From Rhizopus sp. PT2906 (taxonomy: Eukaryota > Mucoromycota > Mucoromycetes > Mucorales > Rhizopodaceae), in assembly GCA_025529335.1 (NCBI GenBank), contig JAMYHX010000029.1, forward strand, positions 107,759-171,758: a DNA stretch of 64,000 bases, in the 5' to 3' direction. How positions within the stretch are numbered: position 1 is the stretch's first letter; each line of letters starts with the position of its first letter. The notes beneath the pieces were generated by a model. It was not told the origin of the DNA and did not search any database. It was given only the letters and a program-made list of their open reading frames with translations. Below, piece by piece: positions 32,874 through 45,270 of this stretch. A program made the position numbers and the translations under genes.

Positions 32874-33411
32874 TTATTCTGAATTTGGTATTGATCCTTT
32901 TACGACATAAAAATGGCCGCTTTTCTTTTTTGCTTTTGTAAGCAGTTCTCGTCCTTTGACCGCATCTTGTTCTATTATATCATCATTTCGAGCCAGCAGA
33001 CTCATATCCTCTTTCCAAATGTGTGTTAGTGGCTCAACATCTTTAAAGTCATGTAATTTGATATGTTCAGTAAACTGTGTGAGTTTATCAATGTCTGATT
33101 TTAATTGTCCCTGTTGTTCTCTTGGTACATTTAAACGTGCAAGACTGAGCAAATGTTTGAATTGTTTATCAGATATAGGTTCTCCTATTGGCTCCATGAG
33201 TGCTTTTATTGACCATGTTGGCTTCAAAGGCTACAGAAAAATGAATACTCCCATACACTTTTAAAAAAGGGAAAACTAACTAAAAAAGGACTATTACCAA
33301 ACAATGCTCATCAACGGGGGCTTATAATAATAAGGTTAGTGCTATTTTTGGCTTGTTTAATGACATACTTTTTGTTGTTGTAAATGTACGCTTCAGGCAA
33401 TGTCTCAACAT
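32874..33411 (-). CDS. gatC: mitochondrial Glu-tRNA(Gln) amidotransferase subunit C
   Basis: GatC stabilises GatA/GatB in the transamidase that makes Gln-tRNA(Gln) in mitochondria. Three exons. The start at 33411 gives MLRHCLKRTFTTTK, a basic amphipathic presequence. A 50-nt intron (gtatgt...ctaac...ataag) joins to PVDEHCL, and a second intron joins to PLKPTWSIKALMEP. The last exon has the family core DKQFKHLLSLARLNVP, LTQFTEHIKLHDFKDVEPLTH and LLTKAKKKSGHFYVVKG. About 140 residues. Budding yeasts use GatF instead; having GatC fits an early-diverging fungus. A shorter start inside the last exon would lose the presequence, so the spliced start is preferred. Confidence 0.85.
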
Positions 33412-33564
33412 TAGGAAAAAGAAAGAAAGGCAAAGAGAAAAAAAGATGCAAGTGTAACAAATAGTCACAAACATGGGCTTCGGAAAAGAAATGGAGAAAC
33501 AACGAAATAGGAAAAAGAACTCTTTATTATTATCATAACTTCTTTATGTGTGTCTTTTTTATAT

Positions 33565-34932
33565 TTAAAAGGCAACCAAAAGGGCTGCAAAGAGAGAAGC
33601 AATAAGTAAGGACGCCTTAAATTCAGGAATAACGGCTTGAATTGTTGCACTACTAGGAGTACCTGAGGCGCCAGGAACAACGCCTGAGCCAATTGCAGGT
33701 GTGGCATTCTTTGTTACGCTTGCATCGAAACTGGGGAAAGTAATGACTTTTTCAAGATAGGGGTTGGAAATGTTCATACAAGTAGCAACATCAGTGATAT
33801 GCTTATAAGCTTTCTTGATGTCGGGGTAATGCTTAACAAAGAAGTCCATGGTCATATTGTTAATTTCATGAGAGAGAACAATGTTTCCGTGAGTTGCAAA
33901 TGTGCCATTAGTACCCATCTGAATATAATTGAGATATTTTTGATTGACGGTGTCGGCAGTTACACCAGGTGTTGTACCAGCAGCCCAGTCAAATGTATCA
34001 AGGTTCCAAAGAACAGCTGTCATGTTCAATTGTGTAGCAATCCAGCGGACACGGTCATCCAGATCTCCCAAAGCCTATATCGTGCTATTTTTAGCAAATA
34101 TAATTCAATCCATCTTGGACTATTAACTTACAGGACGCCAATAGAGAGGGGTAACACCTGTAACATACTTGATGGCTTTAGCAGTATAATAGAGCTCAGC
34201 GAGTACTTCTTGGTTTGTTAATGTAGTCATCATCTTATGAGACCATGTATGACCACAAAGGTGGTGGTTATCCTTTAAGCCACGAAGAGCGCCGTATGGC
34301 CAGTTCAACACATTAGAGCCAATGTAGAACATGGAAGCCCTTTGGCTATTCTGAGCAAGATAGTCATAAAAGGCATTGTGTGAACAGTTGGGTCCATCAT
34401 CAAATGTCTAGATGTGTCGTCGTTAGGGGACATTTTTCTAAAAAGGGAGGATATTATATTTAGGGAGATAACTTACAAGACCCCAAGTTTCTGGTTCTGG
34501 GCAGTTGACGATATCTGCATTAATACCTTCTTGCTTGGGCTTAGTACACTGTGTAGCAGACCACCAACAGGCCGGATCGTTTACGGTATCATAACCAGCC
34601 AAATTCAAGCCACCTTGAGGACTTAATGTTCTAACCGGGATATTAGGAGCTTTTGACCAGTCAATGGAGTTATAAAGTTGAGTAAATTCAGCCGAGGTAT
34701 TCATGCCGTTGCTAGTAGCAATATCCCAGATGGTGGGCCATTGGTCTTTTTGATAAGTAAAGTTTGATTGATAGTAAGTACACTCGGTTGCCACATCATA
34801 AGATGTTGTCTGTGGGATTTTAGGGATATTCACATTAGTTGGATCTGTCTTTGTTGGAAAAGAAGAGAGATCGACGGCTCCAAGAACCATTGTACTTGTT
34901 AATGAAAGAAGTAAGGCTTGATATTTCCACAT
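33565..34932 (-). CDS. CDA: chitin deacetylase, GPI-anchored (CE4)
   Basis: Removes acetyl groups from nascent chitin to give chitosan, a major Mucorales wall polymer. Signal peptide MWKYQALLLSLTSTMVLGA, then a Cys/Trp-rich N-terminal region (CTYYQSNFTY, PACWWSATQC). The NodB domain follows across two introns: motif 1 TFDDGPNCSH, motif 2 HTWSH, motif 3 YWRP, motif 4 LDTFDW and motif 5 VLSHE, so metal ligands (D, H, H) and catalytic residues are all present. The Ser/Thr/Gly-rich tail ending in a hydrophobic segment (ASLLIASLFAALLVAF) is a GPI signal. About 410 residues. N-glycosylation sites (NMT, NGT) are frequent. Confidence 0.95.
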
Positions 34933-35609
34933 TCTATAGTCACAACGAATACAAGAGGGAAAAAAGCTAGGAAATTAAATCAGAAAGAGAAGAAGAAAAA
35001 AGCAAAAAGAAAATGAACGAGGGCCCTTTTTATAAACTTTCAAAGGATCCACACCAAAGAAAAAATAGTTTAATTAGGAGCTGAAAATTAAATATAAAGA
35101 AACTAAAAGAAAAAAAGAGATTTCTCATAATATGCACACCTACCTAAAGATGGATCCAAAACATTAGCCCTTAATATATATTTCATTGTTACTTACTATT
35201 TTCTTCCCTTTTTAGCTCACTTCCGCCTTTCTCCCCCTTATTTGCCCCTTTTTTACTTCTTGTTTATGATTATCATAGAAACAATCGCCATGACAATGAG
35301 TTTTGATTCATTATGTGTGAATGTGGATCAACACCGCTAATTTTTTATCGGACCCATTGTTTTACAAATATGATATCATATCTCTGCTTTAAATAGAACT
35401 AAAAAGATAATTATAGTTCCGAAATCCAATCAATACAAACTTTAACAATAAAAATAAATATTTGCCTAAAAAAATTAAGCAGTTTTACTTGTTTATTTTT
35501 ATTTAGAATGGTTTTCTATTTATATCGCTATGGAATCAAGTAGCATACATAGGGAGATGATGTATGTCTGTGTCTAGAAAAAAGGGAGAAAGACAAGACG
35601 TGTGCATAT
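34933..35609. other. CDA upstream region
   Basis: About 680 bp between the chitin deacetylase start and the 3' end of the PHD gene. Purine-rich leader next to the ATG; otherwise only AT-rich spacer. Confidence 0.4.
35024..35034 (-). promoter_or_regulatory. TATA box of chitin deacetylase gene
   Basis: On the minus strand TATAAAAAGGG lies about 95 bp upstream of the CDA start codon, followed by a purine-rich leader. A strong TATA match suits a highly regulated wall gene; function is inferred. Confidence 0.5.
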
Positions 35610-36810
35610 TTACAGTTGATTTACAATTCCAAACCTTTGTTGAAACTCTATGATATCTTTACTTATTTTTTCAATTAATTCTATTGATTCTTCTTCATCG
35701 TCTTTTCCAGAAAGTGTTGGTGTCAAAGGAGCGCCGTCTGTTGGGGTCGAGACACTGCTAAGGGAGGAACACGTGGAATAGGATCTTGATCTACCGGGTG
35801 TTTGAATAAGCGGTTGTTCATTCTTTAATTTCATCAGATACTCCATGATCTGCTGCGTTCTTTTGTTCATGTCCGTAATTGTCATTTTGGAATTTGGGTA
35901 TTTCACTTTGGCATATATAGGTGGCTCCTCGTTAGGCTTACCATCCGTGTGGTTCCAGTAAGGCGTGACATTTAAAGTTGCTGTTGCTGTTGCTGTTGCT
36001 GATGTCGCTGCTGTTGTTGTTGTGGTATTAATTTTCACAACTGGCTTTTCTTCAATGGGTATAGTGGCTTTTGGTGATTTCTTGGTGCATTTCTTTTCAG
36101 CTTTATCATTCGATTGACGTCGCTTCTTCATTGGCGGCTCTTCCTGTTCTACCTCAATTAATGGGCTTTGTCTCGTATGTGGTCTCTGATGGCTATTATT
36201 ATTATTACTGCTGGTATTTGTCTTTCGGCGACGTTTGATTGGTCCTTTTGTTTCGGAGATTTTATTATCGGATGGTGCTGAATCCGTACCTGTTGCATCA
36301 TAAAGTCGCTTTGGTCTGAATAATAACAAGCAAAGAATGTTGAATAGATCTGATCTATCACACATGTAGACATGATTTTTGTTATAATACCTTCCGTTAG
36401 GGTTCTTTATGAGCTGATGAAAATCAGGTCGACAGAGTTCACAGTAATACTGTTCTGGTAACTTTTCTGCTTGCAAGCCCATACAGGAACAGTGCTGCCA
36501 TACCTCACATTTGTCACATTGTACCATAAGACCAGCACTATCTATAAAGGAGGTGAGCAAAAGGTGAATATTTTTTCATATTAAAGATATACACTGCTAC
36601 TTACGGTTTTGCTTACATATACACCTTGTTGTTGAATTGCCATCGCTCACACTGCTGTCCTCATCAGAGTAAAGGCTTGTTCGTGCTCTTGTCTTTCGAG
36701 CTCTACTTCTGACATTGTTACTATTGTTGCTTTTATGATTGTTAGTGTGTCTTTGAGCTAAGGAATGGATTAGAAGCGAATGACAAGCGTTATATGAAAA
36801 CCTTACACAT
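35610..36810 (-). CDS. PHD-finger protein, Cti6-like
   Basis: Probable chromatin reader. Start chosen at 36810: ATG T, a 49-nt intron (gtaagg...ccttag), then CTCAAAGA gives MSQRHTNNHKSNN. The PHD finger is C4HC3: TRCICKQN, then spliced to SAGLMVQCDKCEVWQHCSC, MGLQAEKLPEQYYCELCRPD and FHQLIKNPNGRPKR. The CDKCEVWQH...YYCELCRPDxH pattern matches Cti6, which links the Rpd3L histone deacetylase complex to genes (family knowledge). The remainder is basic and low complexity with Thr/Ala runs (TTTTTAATSATATATAT) and a C-terminal helix IELIEKISKDIIEFQQRFG. About 345 residues. Other PHD families remain possible. Confidence 0.8.
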
Positions 36811-36985
36811 AATTGACAAATAATATGTTGCAAGATGATCAATTACAGTGTTTTATTCACACAAGCTGAGACGAAAAGAATGCTTTTTAAAAAAAGAAAA
36901 AGGAATAAAGAAAAAGAAAGTGATTGTTTACAACATAAAAAACAAGTGCCTTTATTTCTCATACCTATAAATTAAATGACCGCAT

Positions 36986-39900
36986 TCAAGCATTTTCCAA
37001 TTTTACACGAATTTCTCCTTGTGGCTCGAGCGGCAACCACCGATCAGGCTGAGCAGATATAGACATAAATTCCTTCATTGTGCTTCTATAAGTGCCAATG
37101 TCTGCAGAATGAAACGTATGGACATCTTTGATCTTGATCTCCAACACCTTTTCTCCGCTCAATTGATTCAAACACACATGCTCATGCCACACGGGCTGAC
37201 CTGTCTTTTTTGCCTTTCTGGTTTTGAAAACGAGTGTGTTATCAATGCTGACGATGACCACTGGATTTAACTTTGTTCCATCTTCGTCCTTTTCCCCTGC
37301 TAGTCCTCTGGCTTCAATAATCTCCATATTCATCTTGTTGGGTACGCTAACACTCCTTGGTAGCTGCTGGCTCCAGTTGAACGCGGTGGTTCCCATCTTG
37401 GTTGTTACACGTTGTATCGCTGTTTTCATAAAGGTCGTATGTGTCTTTTTGCGCACTAGTAATTGTGGCTCCCATTTGAGCCGAATGCGGACAGAAGATC
37501 GATCCACTCCTTCTACACCATCCAGTGGTATGTCCCATTCACGGGCAAGGAAGCTTTCAACCCTATCTCCTCTTAATGAAATACCACCAGATCCTACATG
37601 AAATCCATAAGATATCTACTTTCTTTTTCTTTTATTTATGCGTCTATTACCTAATGGAACATCTCCAGACATTTGATTCCAATCAAATACTTCAATTCTA
37701 AAGCTTGCAGTCACTCGAGACACTATCGGTACCTGGAACGTTTCTCCTTTCCAAATCGGATTGATTGTTTTCTTGATAGTGGCACTCTTATGCACTACTT
37801 CTCCATTGACAGTAAACTTTACATAAGGATCACTTGTGCCTGACTTATCAGCTGCCTTGAGATTTTTTGCGCTTATCAATGTAACAGTCAGATTGCCCTG
37901 ATCTATGTGCACAAAAAATATGTTTATACATTGCATGCGTTCTTTTATACTTTTCTACTTACTTTCTAAACTCTCATCTGGATTCATCCTATAGTTCAAT
38001 AAAGGCGCATAATCAAAGCTAAGACGGATCTGTCCTGCTCCTCCTATCAGGTCATACCAAACACCCTCGTCCTCTTCAAAGCTTTGTCCACTTCGAATTC
38101 TTTTCTGGATGCTGCGAACAATACGCTCACTACTCTCGTACCAATAATCGATCTTGCTTTCATCACTTTCTGTCTTATCACTGGGCTTTACTTCTACAGC
38201 TATTCTAGAGAATCCTACGTCCTTAATAAACGCATCTGACGTCTCGCCGAAGGTCAACGCTTTCCCTTTTCGAATGGATGTTTTGTACTGAGGCAATAAC
38301 GAATCGACCAAGAGCTGACAGTATACTTCGAATGGTTTATTAAGCTTTAGCTCGTGTATTTTTATCGTAAGAACACCTGTGCTGTAGGATACCAAATCGA
38401 CAATATCATCTGGGGTGTATCTTGTATCCTTGTGAATCGCTGGGTTCAATGTTGGATAAAATTCAGCAGAGTAACGCAATTTTGCGTTCTTTTGATCATT
38501 CAGAGGAATATCTTTTTCTAGCCTTTCTACAAGTGATTCATACCCAATTATATCTCCTTCTTGTTGCTGTATCAGTTCCTTTGGCTGAAGTAAGGTTGAT
38601 CCCAAAGTTTTATCCTTGTTGTCAGTAGATTCCATCAATTCCAAAACAAGATCTTCTCGTATAGAATGGATAGGTATATAGTGGAATTCTCCCCATTCAG
38701 GAGATACTGTGCGATCAAGCGTCTCTGTTCTTGCCCGCACCTGAGATCCAGATTTGATACGAACGTAAGGATCACGTTTCAAGTTGTCTCCATAGGTAGC
38801 GGACCAAAGTGACAGCCTGATGACGCCAATAGGGGGTGCTATCATGGGAATAGTGTGGGTTTATAGGTATACATGTAAAGTCATATTTAACTTACTATAA
38901 AAGCCGGATGCACCTCCCATCTTTGACAGTCCAGTCATTGCAACAGGTCTCCACTGAACGCTTAATCGTAACCTTGCCTTGATTTCCTTGGTACCTCGAA
39001 CCAGATTCCACCAATATTCTCTTTCGTCTTGCTGTTTGAATATATCCATTAAATAAGCCGACCATTGACCAAGCAAGACTTGATTCAAATTATCAATTAG
39101 ACCGACGTTGATGTGTACCTCTGTCTTATCCAGTACAAGAATTTCAAACGATCTCTCAAACTTGGGGTTCGAAGTATGCTTGAATGTAGGTGTTTGGAAT
39201 CGGTCAACCCCATTTATTTTGATCGCCGCATAAGGATTCATTTTGTTTGTTGGTCCTAAATTTCTGCATTCGTGAACCGTAACACGAAGTATTCCAGAAT
39301 CTAGAAAGTTATAGTTTCCGATTTGGTTATCACTTTTTCAGGCTTACTCGAAGGCTCTGGCTCAATCAATGCTCCATCTGCGCTTTCTATAGGTTTAGAC
39401 ACAGAAAAGTATTTCACGTCAGCCTTGAGATTTGCAACAAACTTGCCGTGACGAAGCATGGGTATTTCTCTATGAAGCAATATTAATATTTCGTTGACTC
39501 ATTTAAATATTACGCACAGGCCATTCAATTCTAATTCTGGCGCCCTTTCCACTTCTTTTAAATCAAAATAAGCCCTTGCCAGTCGCTTTCCTGCCTTCTT
39601 GATGTTATTGGTCGTACGAAGTTCCATTGTCAAGATTGACTTTAGATCATGAAGTAACAAGAATTTGGTTTCATTCCAGTGAGGATATCGCGTGTCTTCA
39701 CAGATTGATGTCTTTTCTAGTTCCTGTTGAGCGTCATCCAAGTAAAACCGAACGAATGGATTAATGCTTGCGTCATTTGTGGCAATCTTGGAGCATGAGT
39801 GGACTGTAATGGCTAATACACCATTGGCTCTGCCTATGGACAGTATCATCAGTACACCAGAGAGATATTTCTTTATATCTTACTAATATCTAGTTCTCCT

Positions 39901-41204
39901 GAGAAGAATTTCTCAGCATCAAATTCAAATACATTAGGATAATAAAGCATTGGCCCTAAAATAGCATGTGCCTGGTCCCGAACAAAGCTCTGTAGGCCAG
40001 GAATCTAAGGCAAATATTAAGTTTGTCGCTTGGAAGCATCTTTTTTAAACTCACATTGTTCACATCAAATCCAAATGTCTCTCCACCAATTGGCTTGAGC
40101 ACATAATCAAATACAGGTTTTTCCATAAAGCAAAACTGAGCAATCTTCACATGAGGTGCTTTACTCATCAACTGTAGCTTTATTCGCATGCGTCCTCGAA
40201 AACTCATGTTTTCGACCAAAACAGGAAATGCTGTACCCATAAACCCCTTACCAAGACGAATGTGCAGTACAATCTTTGGATTCACTTTTTGCTCCAATTC
40301 TTCTTTGGTCATACCAATCGTACTGTCCGGCTGAAATGATACGGTCCAGTCCATACACTAAAAGATCTCATCAGTTATTGAAACAAGCTGAATAAAACAA
40401 CTTACCACCGTGTCTGGTCCTGTGTTCATAAACGTATGCACTTTTTCAATGACGAATGGCTTTGAGCCCAGCGTGAATGTGCTCAGACGAACCGAATCCA
40501 AAAAGTTGGGAAGGTAATCGACAAGATAAGTATCCAGATTTTCAATCACATACGTGCTCAGAACAGGCTCAAAGATGAGCCAAAGCTTTTGTAAGAATCG
40601 ATTGAGCCATTCGGCTCTCTCGCTCATTTCAAGTGACAATTGATTTATTTCGCGCTGAATATCATCTTTGGCGCGCTGTCTGAACCGTTCCTGATAGATT
40701 TGATAGTAGGAGACTATAAAGTTTCTTTTGATATGAATAAGGTGCTGACATCATGCATGTGTATATTTTTTTACCTAAAAACAACAACCCTAACATGAAT
40801 GCGATTATCCCCGATGCTCCTAGCTGAACCATGATATAAAACCCTATGCCGACCACGTAGATAACCACGTCATCTGACCACAATTCTTTCTGCTCTTTGT
40901 CTCTCTTTTCCGTTGCTACTACTTTGAGTGTGCCACCCGGGTTAGGCAGGGATGAAAAAGAGGTCCAGCCTATACGGGATGTGTCCGGAAGTGGTTTTGA
41001 TAGTGTGTATCCTGCAACAGTATGAACAATAGGTCGAGTCTTTGCTTCAACGCTTTCAACAGGTTTCGTTTGTGCTGCCTCGATCGCTTGCTTAATTCTG
41101 TCGGCATCGCTTGAGCCAATCTCGGTAGCAAAGCCTTCTTGGTGTTTGCCCAAACTTCGAAAGTCAGGGACACGGGGTAGTTCGTTCAATAGTGGTTCTT
41201 CCAT
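36986..41204 (-). CDS. tricalbin (ER-plasma membrane tether, SMP plus C2 domains)
   Basis: Homologue of yeast Tcb1-3 and extended synaptotagmins, which anchor ER to plasma membrane and move lipids. About 1,200 residues on many exons. Residues about 115-145 hold a hairpin membrane anchor (VVIYVVGIGFYIMVQLGASG, IIAFMLGLLFLG). The SMP domain follows (ERAEWLNRFLQKLWLIFEP, YLPNFLDSVRLSTFTLGSKP, IPGLQSFVRDQAHAILGPML). Then at least five C2 domains: GVLAITVHSCSKIA, the MNPYAAIKINGVDRFQTPTF unit, GVIRLSLWSATYGDN, GNLTVTLISAKNLKAADKSG with SDPYVKFTV, and NMEIIEARGLAGEKDEDGTK at the end. Some C2 loops lack the full Asp set, so not all bind calcium. Divergent from S17, 428 bp apart. Confidence 0.93.
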
Positions 41205-41632
41205 TTAAGCGGAAAAGGAAAAAGGAAAATAAAAACAAGGAGAGAATACAGTCTTTATGACTAAAATTAGACACTACAGGATTTTTTAAATAATGAACTG
41301 TCTTTTTTTTTTGTAGACGTAATACTCTTTCTCTATTTGTTAATAAAAGATACTACTAATAAAGTCTTGTGCATTTATCTAATATAATATGGGACCTTTC
41401 CCCAAAGTTAGGAAAAACGGCGTTGGTGTCATTGTCGGGTATTGGTTTTTTTTGTTTTCTAAACTCGCTTCTGTCTCTCTTTGTTCCGGAACGAACTATC
41501 CGGCCCGCATTTTTTGAATGACCGTCTGAAAAAAAAAAAAGCAAGCAGAGTGGGTGTGAGGTGGGAAGAGTATACAAGGCATCAGGATCCTCGATAAACT
41601 GAATCCTCCTCTTTTTTTAGATTTAATTCACT

Positions 41633-42271
41633 ATGGTAAGTAGTTATATGAAAGGCATAGAAAAAGGTGGTTTAACTAATGGATGAATGATTTGTAGGGT
41701 CGTGTCAGGTAAATATACAATCCGGTGATTGATGAATGAATGTGGATGTGTTGAGGGAGATACAGATTATAGAGGAAGAGGGGAATTCGATGAGGATCAG
41801 TAATGGAACATTAACACTTGTTTTTAATATAGAACCAAGACTGTCAAGAAGGCTTCTCGTGTCATCATTGAAAAGTACTATCCTCGTCTCACTCTCGACT
41901 TCCAAGTCAACAAGAGAATCCTCGATGAAGTCACCATTGTTCAATCCAAGCGTCTTCGTAACAAGATTGCTGGTTTCACCACCCACTTGATGAAGCGTAT
42001 CTCTCGTGGTCCCGTCCGTGGTATCTCCTTCAAGTTGCAAGAAGAAGAACGTGAACGTCGTGACAACTACGTTCCCGAAACTTCTGCTTTGAACACTTCT
42101 AGCATCGAAGTTGATCCCGAGACCAAGGAACTCTTGAAGGCTATCAACTTTGAAAACCTTCCTGGTGTTCAAGTCACTGAGCCCATTGCTGCCCAAACTG
42201 ATGTCCGTCGTACTCGTCGTGACAACCGTGGTCCTCGTGCTCCCCGTGCTCAAGCTGAAGCTTCTGCTTAA
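41633..42271 (+). CDS. RPS17: 40S ribosomal protein S17 (eS17)
   Basis: Small-subunit ribosomal protein. The first coding exon is just ATG (41633-41635); intron; an 11-nt exon GGTCGTGTCAG (41698-41708); intron; then the main exon from 41833. The spliced protein starts MGRVRTKTVKKASRVIIEKY and continues with PRLTLDFQVNKRILDE, SKRLRNKIAGFTTHLMKR and the variable charged tail RRTRRDNRGPRAPRAQ. About 140 residues, normal for eS17. Codon use is strongly biased to C-ending codons (CGT/CGC, AAG, TTG) compared with neighbours, as expected for a highly expressed gene. Confidence 0.97.
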
Positions 42272-42339
42272 GCAGTTTCTCTCTTTGCTCAATAAAAAAA
42301 AAGCAAATTTATTTGTATAAAGTGTTTGTAAGGGTGTGT

Positions 42340-42719
42340 TTACATTTGAATGCCTTTGGATGTCAAATCAGATTTTGCTTGTTGAATTTCCTGCATTTAT
42401 AAATTAAGCATGTGATGTGTAATAATTGATTCTTGACTTACACTCATTAGTTCATGATAAGCTTCAGGACAATCACGGAAGGTATATAAGGCATATCCAA
42501 TGTTGTTGAGACAATAGCAGCCAAAGGTCATGAGTGCCCACCATGGAAGCTTATATACAAGTCATTAAACGCGCTAATGATTTCCTTTTTTTTTTCTCTT
42601 ACCACAGGGATTATTTTATATTGAATAGTTTCAGGTAAAGGAATGACACCAAAAAATAAGACTAGATAAATAGCAGTTACAATAGCTGCAGTTGTAAATG
42701 CTTCAGTTGCTCTTGTCAT
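42340..42719 (-). CDS. DPM3: DPM3, dolichol-phosphate mannose synthase subunit 3
   Basis: ER membrane subunit that anchors the catalytic DPM1; the complex makes Dol-P-Man for N-glycans, O-mannosylation and GPI anchors. Three exons, 91 residues: MTRATEAFTTAAIVTAIYLV and GVIPLPETIQYKIIPV with two helices, then LPWWALMTFGCYCLNNIGYA, YTFRDCPEAYHELM and EIQQAKSDLTSKGI. The LPWWALxxFGCY and FxDCxEAxxEL...I..AK.DL..KG pattern is diagnostic. Tail to tail with S17, 68 bp apart. Confidence 0.9.
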
Positions 42720-43138
42720 CTAGAATAATAATAATAATAATATTAAAGGGGAGAAAAGAAAAAGATGTCGTGACTAAATATTTCACTTTTTCTTTTTAGC
42801 GAAATGGCAAGTATTAAAAATAACAAAGTGAACTTTGATGAGTTAATGTACGCTTTTGTATTCAGGCCAAAGATAAAACAATAGGTGCCATATCCTTTTG
42901 TTCTCTATTCGCATTATTTATATATTATACAATATGGGTTTTAGTGATGGTAATATAAAATATAATACAACCATAGTTGATTTATTAAGAATATATAGCC
43001 TTTTGTGGATAAGGGACACCCTTTACATAATTACTTTCTAGACTGGCAATACGCGATAAAGATACCCCTGATGATAATGATTGTTTGCCTTACAGTGATA
43101 CTAACATTTCTGGCATTGATCATGATTAAAACAAAAAA
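42720..43138. other. intergenic
   Basis: About 420 bp between DPM3 and the MBOAT 3' end. Contains a (taa)n run next to DPM3 and nothing else recognised. Confidence 0.4.
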
Positions 43139-44735
43139 CTAGTTTATTTTCTTTCCGTCCTTTTGCTGTTCAAGATGTTTTTCAACTCGCTTCTTTTGTA
43201 TCTGTCTGAGACTTGGTTTGAGTGCATAGAAAAATCCAGTACCTATGGCAATCACAATAAAGTGACAGTAATAAATCTGACGCCAGATGTGTAGAATACG
43301 TGATACATATAACAAATCAAAACAAGGAACGAGCATGTTGAGCAATCCAAAGGATGTGGCCCACGTGCAGACATCATAGAATGTCTTCCAATATCTTTTG
43401 GGTGTTCCATCGACGGTAAGAAAAAAGGGTCTGACGGTTCTACGCACCTGTCTAGCGATCAATTGAAGAACAGAAAGTGTCATGAAAAAGACTAGAAAAC
43501 GATAAAAACAAGTTAGTCGTCTTTTTTTTTTGTATCTAAACATTCATTTCTTGATCCTTACTGTAGAAGCCTGGATGAAATCCGTGCCACATGGCAGAGA
43601 CAACATAAGTCAAGAGTGTGCTTCCTGTAGCTCCAAAATGAGCTGATCTCAAATAAACATAGTGTCTTAACCAGTGATTAGCACCGATGTTCCAGTTTTC
43701 TGATAATTGCTTATAAGACTGCGCAAATTCACAATAGAGAACATTGACATTGGTCAATCGATTCCACTTGGGATGGCCATCCTGGTCATATCCATTGAAA
43801 CCCATTCCAGCCAAGATACTGGCACCTTCTGATAGATACCACACAGTATAATACTTACATCTTGTCAGAAAGGCAGATAATTGAATAAAAAAGATTCTAT
43901 TTGCGTGCACACGCAAGAGTCAGCCGCATTATCACGATTGTCATCTGTAGGTCACTTACTTGCTCCAAAATGATTTGTGCGACCATGCTGGCTGGAGAGC
44001 TTGAAAGAAGTTGTAAGTAGGTCCAAGATAGACCAGTGCGGCGATAAATGCAAAACTTTTGCTTAGCCTCATAAGAGCAGGTTTCCAAGTAGATGTTTGA
44101 ACCTTGGTCTCAATGAACCGTATATAATCCATATATTCACATGTCGGTCCAGCCAAGAAGCCAGGGAAGAAAAAGACCCAACCAAAGTATTGAATGAACG
44201 AGGGATAGGACGAAATTTTCATTTGCTGGTTATGAGCAGACAAATTTTTAGATTCAGCTAAGCGGCCATCCAATACATTGAAGCCAAACGAAGACAGCTT
44301 AATCGTGAGGATCATCATTGCCCCTGAATAATCCAAGTCAGTATCACCTTCAAATCCCTTGAGAATACGACCAATGTGACTAAGAAAAGTTAGAGGATGC
44401 TTCAATAGATATATACATGATACTACTTACCAAACACACATGCTTGCCATGACAACGATAAAGTTTGTCCATGCAGAATTTGTGTATTTCATAAAGAAAT
44501 AAGAGAACAAAGAAATGGTAAAAGCATGAATATAACCATCATAAAGTCGAAGCACAGATAACATAATGAAGGTGGTATATATTATGGAAAATACATGCTT
44601 GATACTTGTAGAAGAAATATGTTTAAATAAGATAGCGGAAGGATAAGTGGATAAGATGGAAAATGCCAGCTTTAGGTGATCGGGAGCTACATGTCCACCT
44701 AGCAAATGTGATAGTTTGATGAATAAAGAATCCAT
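43139..44735 (-). CDS. MBOAT lysophospholipid acyltransferase (ALE1-like)
   Basis: Multi-pass ER acyltransferase that re-acylates lysophospholipids. Start at 44735: MDSLFIKLSHLLGG. Exons then give SILSTYPSAILFKHI, YSGAMMILTIKLSSFGFNVLDG, SSYPSFIQYFGWVFFFPGFL, AGPTCEYMDYIRFIE, the active-site Asn block WNIGANHWLRHYVYLR and the catalytic His block VSAMWHGFHPGFY, with further C-terminal helices and a basic KKRVEKHLEQQKDGKK tail. The LAGPTxEYxDY and WNxxTxxWLR-type/WHGxxPGYY motifs place it in the LPCAT/ALE1 branch rather than the sterol or wax branches. About 450 residues on five exons; one exon opens with RIFFIQLSAFLTRCKYYTVW. Confidence 0.92.
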
Positions 44736-45075
44736 TATATTGAGAGAAAAAGAAAAGAAGAAGAAAAAGCTTATCTGGGCCCCCCTAAAAACCTCACGTT
44801 CTGTCACTCTCGTTCTTCTTTCTCTGCAGACATTTAGACAAGCAACGATGAATTGAATGACCGACTGCTTTTGCTTCATCAACGATATTTCATTGGCCAA
44901 TTTTTTTTCTTTCGCTTATGCATAATTGTAGATCTAGCATAGCCCCTGTTACCCTCTATCCAATGACGCTTTAAGTTTTGATTTGGACATAGACCGCTAA
45001 ATGGTAATTTCAAAAGGCAAGCATAGAATAAGCATTTTAAACTTAACAAAAAGGAAGTTCTACGTATATCAAGCC
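44736..45075. other. intergenic
   Basis: About 340 bp upstream of the MBOAT gene. No supported gene. Confidence 0.35.
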
Positions 45076-45270
45076 TCATTTAATCAATTTAAACGCTTGG
45101 TCTTTTTCTATTTTTTGTTTAATTGCTGCCAACATTAGGTGCTTTTCATTGCCAAAGAGCCTTCGTTCTATAATGTACTTACTTGCAATTTTCATAAAAG
45201 AAAAAAAAAGTGCTAGGGTTGTATATAGCAATTGTAACATTATTAAATACCTTACACTTGCCTGATCCAT
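45076..45270 (-). CDS. possible small two-exon protein
   Basis: Minus-strand frame with a clean end, NEKHLMLAAIKQKIEKDQ then AFKLIK and a stop. Read without splicing it is 64 residues with a hydrophobic middle. Read with an intron (gtaagg...aagtaag) it is a 39-residue peptide MDQASYIIERRLFGNEKHL plus the helical tail. The tail looks like a genuine amphipathic helix, but no family was recognised. Function unknown. Confidence 0.3.
   Translation of the reverse strand: MDQASVRYLIMLQLLYTTLALFFSFMKIASKYIIERRLFGNEKHLMLAAIKQKIEKDQAFKLIK

Noticed and set aside
41705..42292. 195-residue minus-strand frame
   Set aside because: Antisense of the S17 main exon, open because of its strong codon bias.
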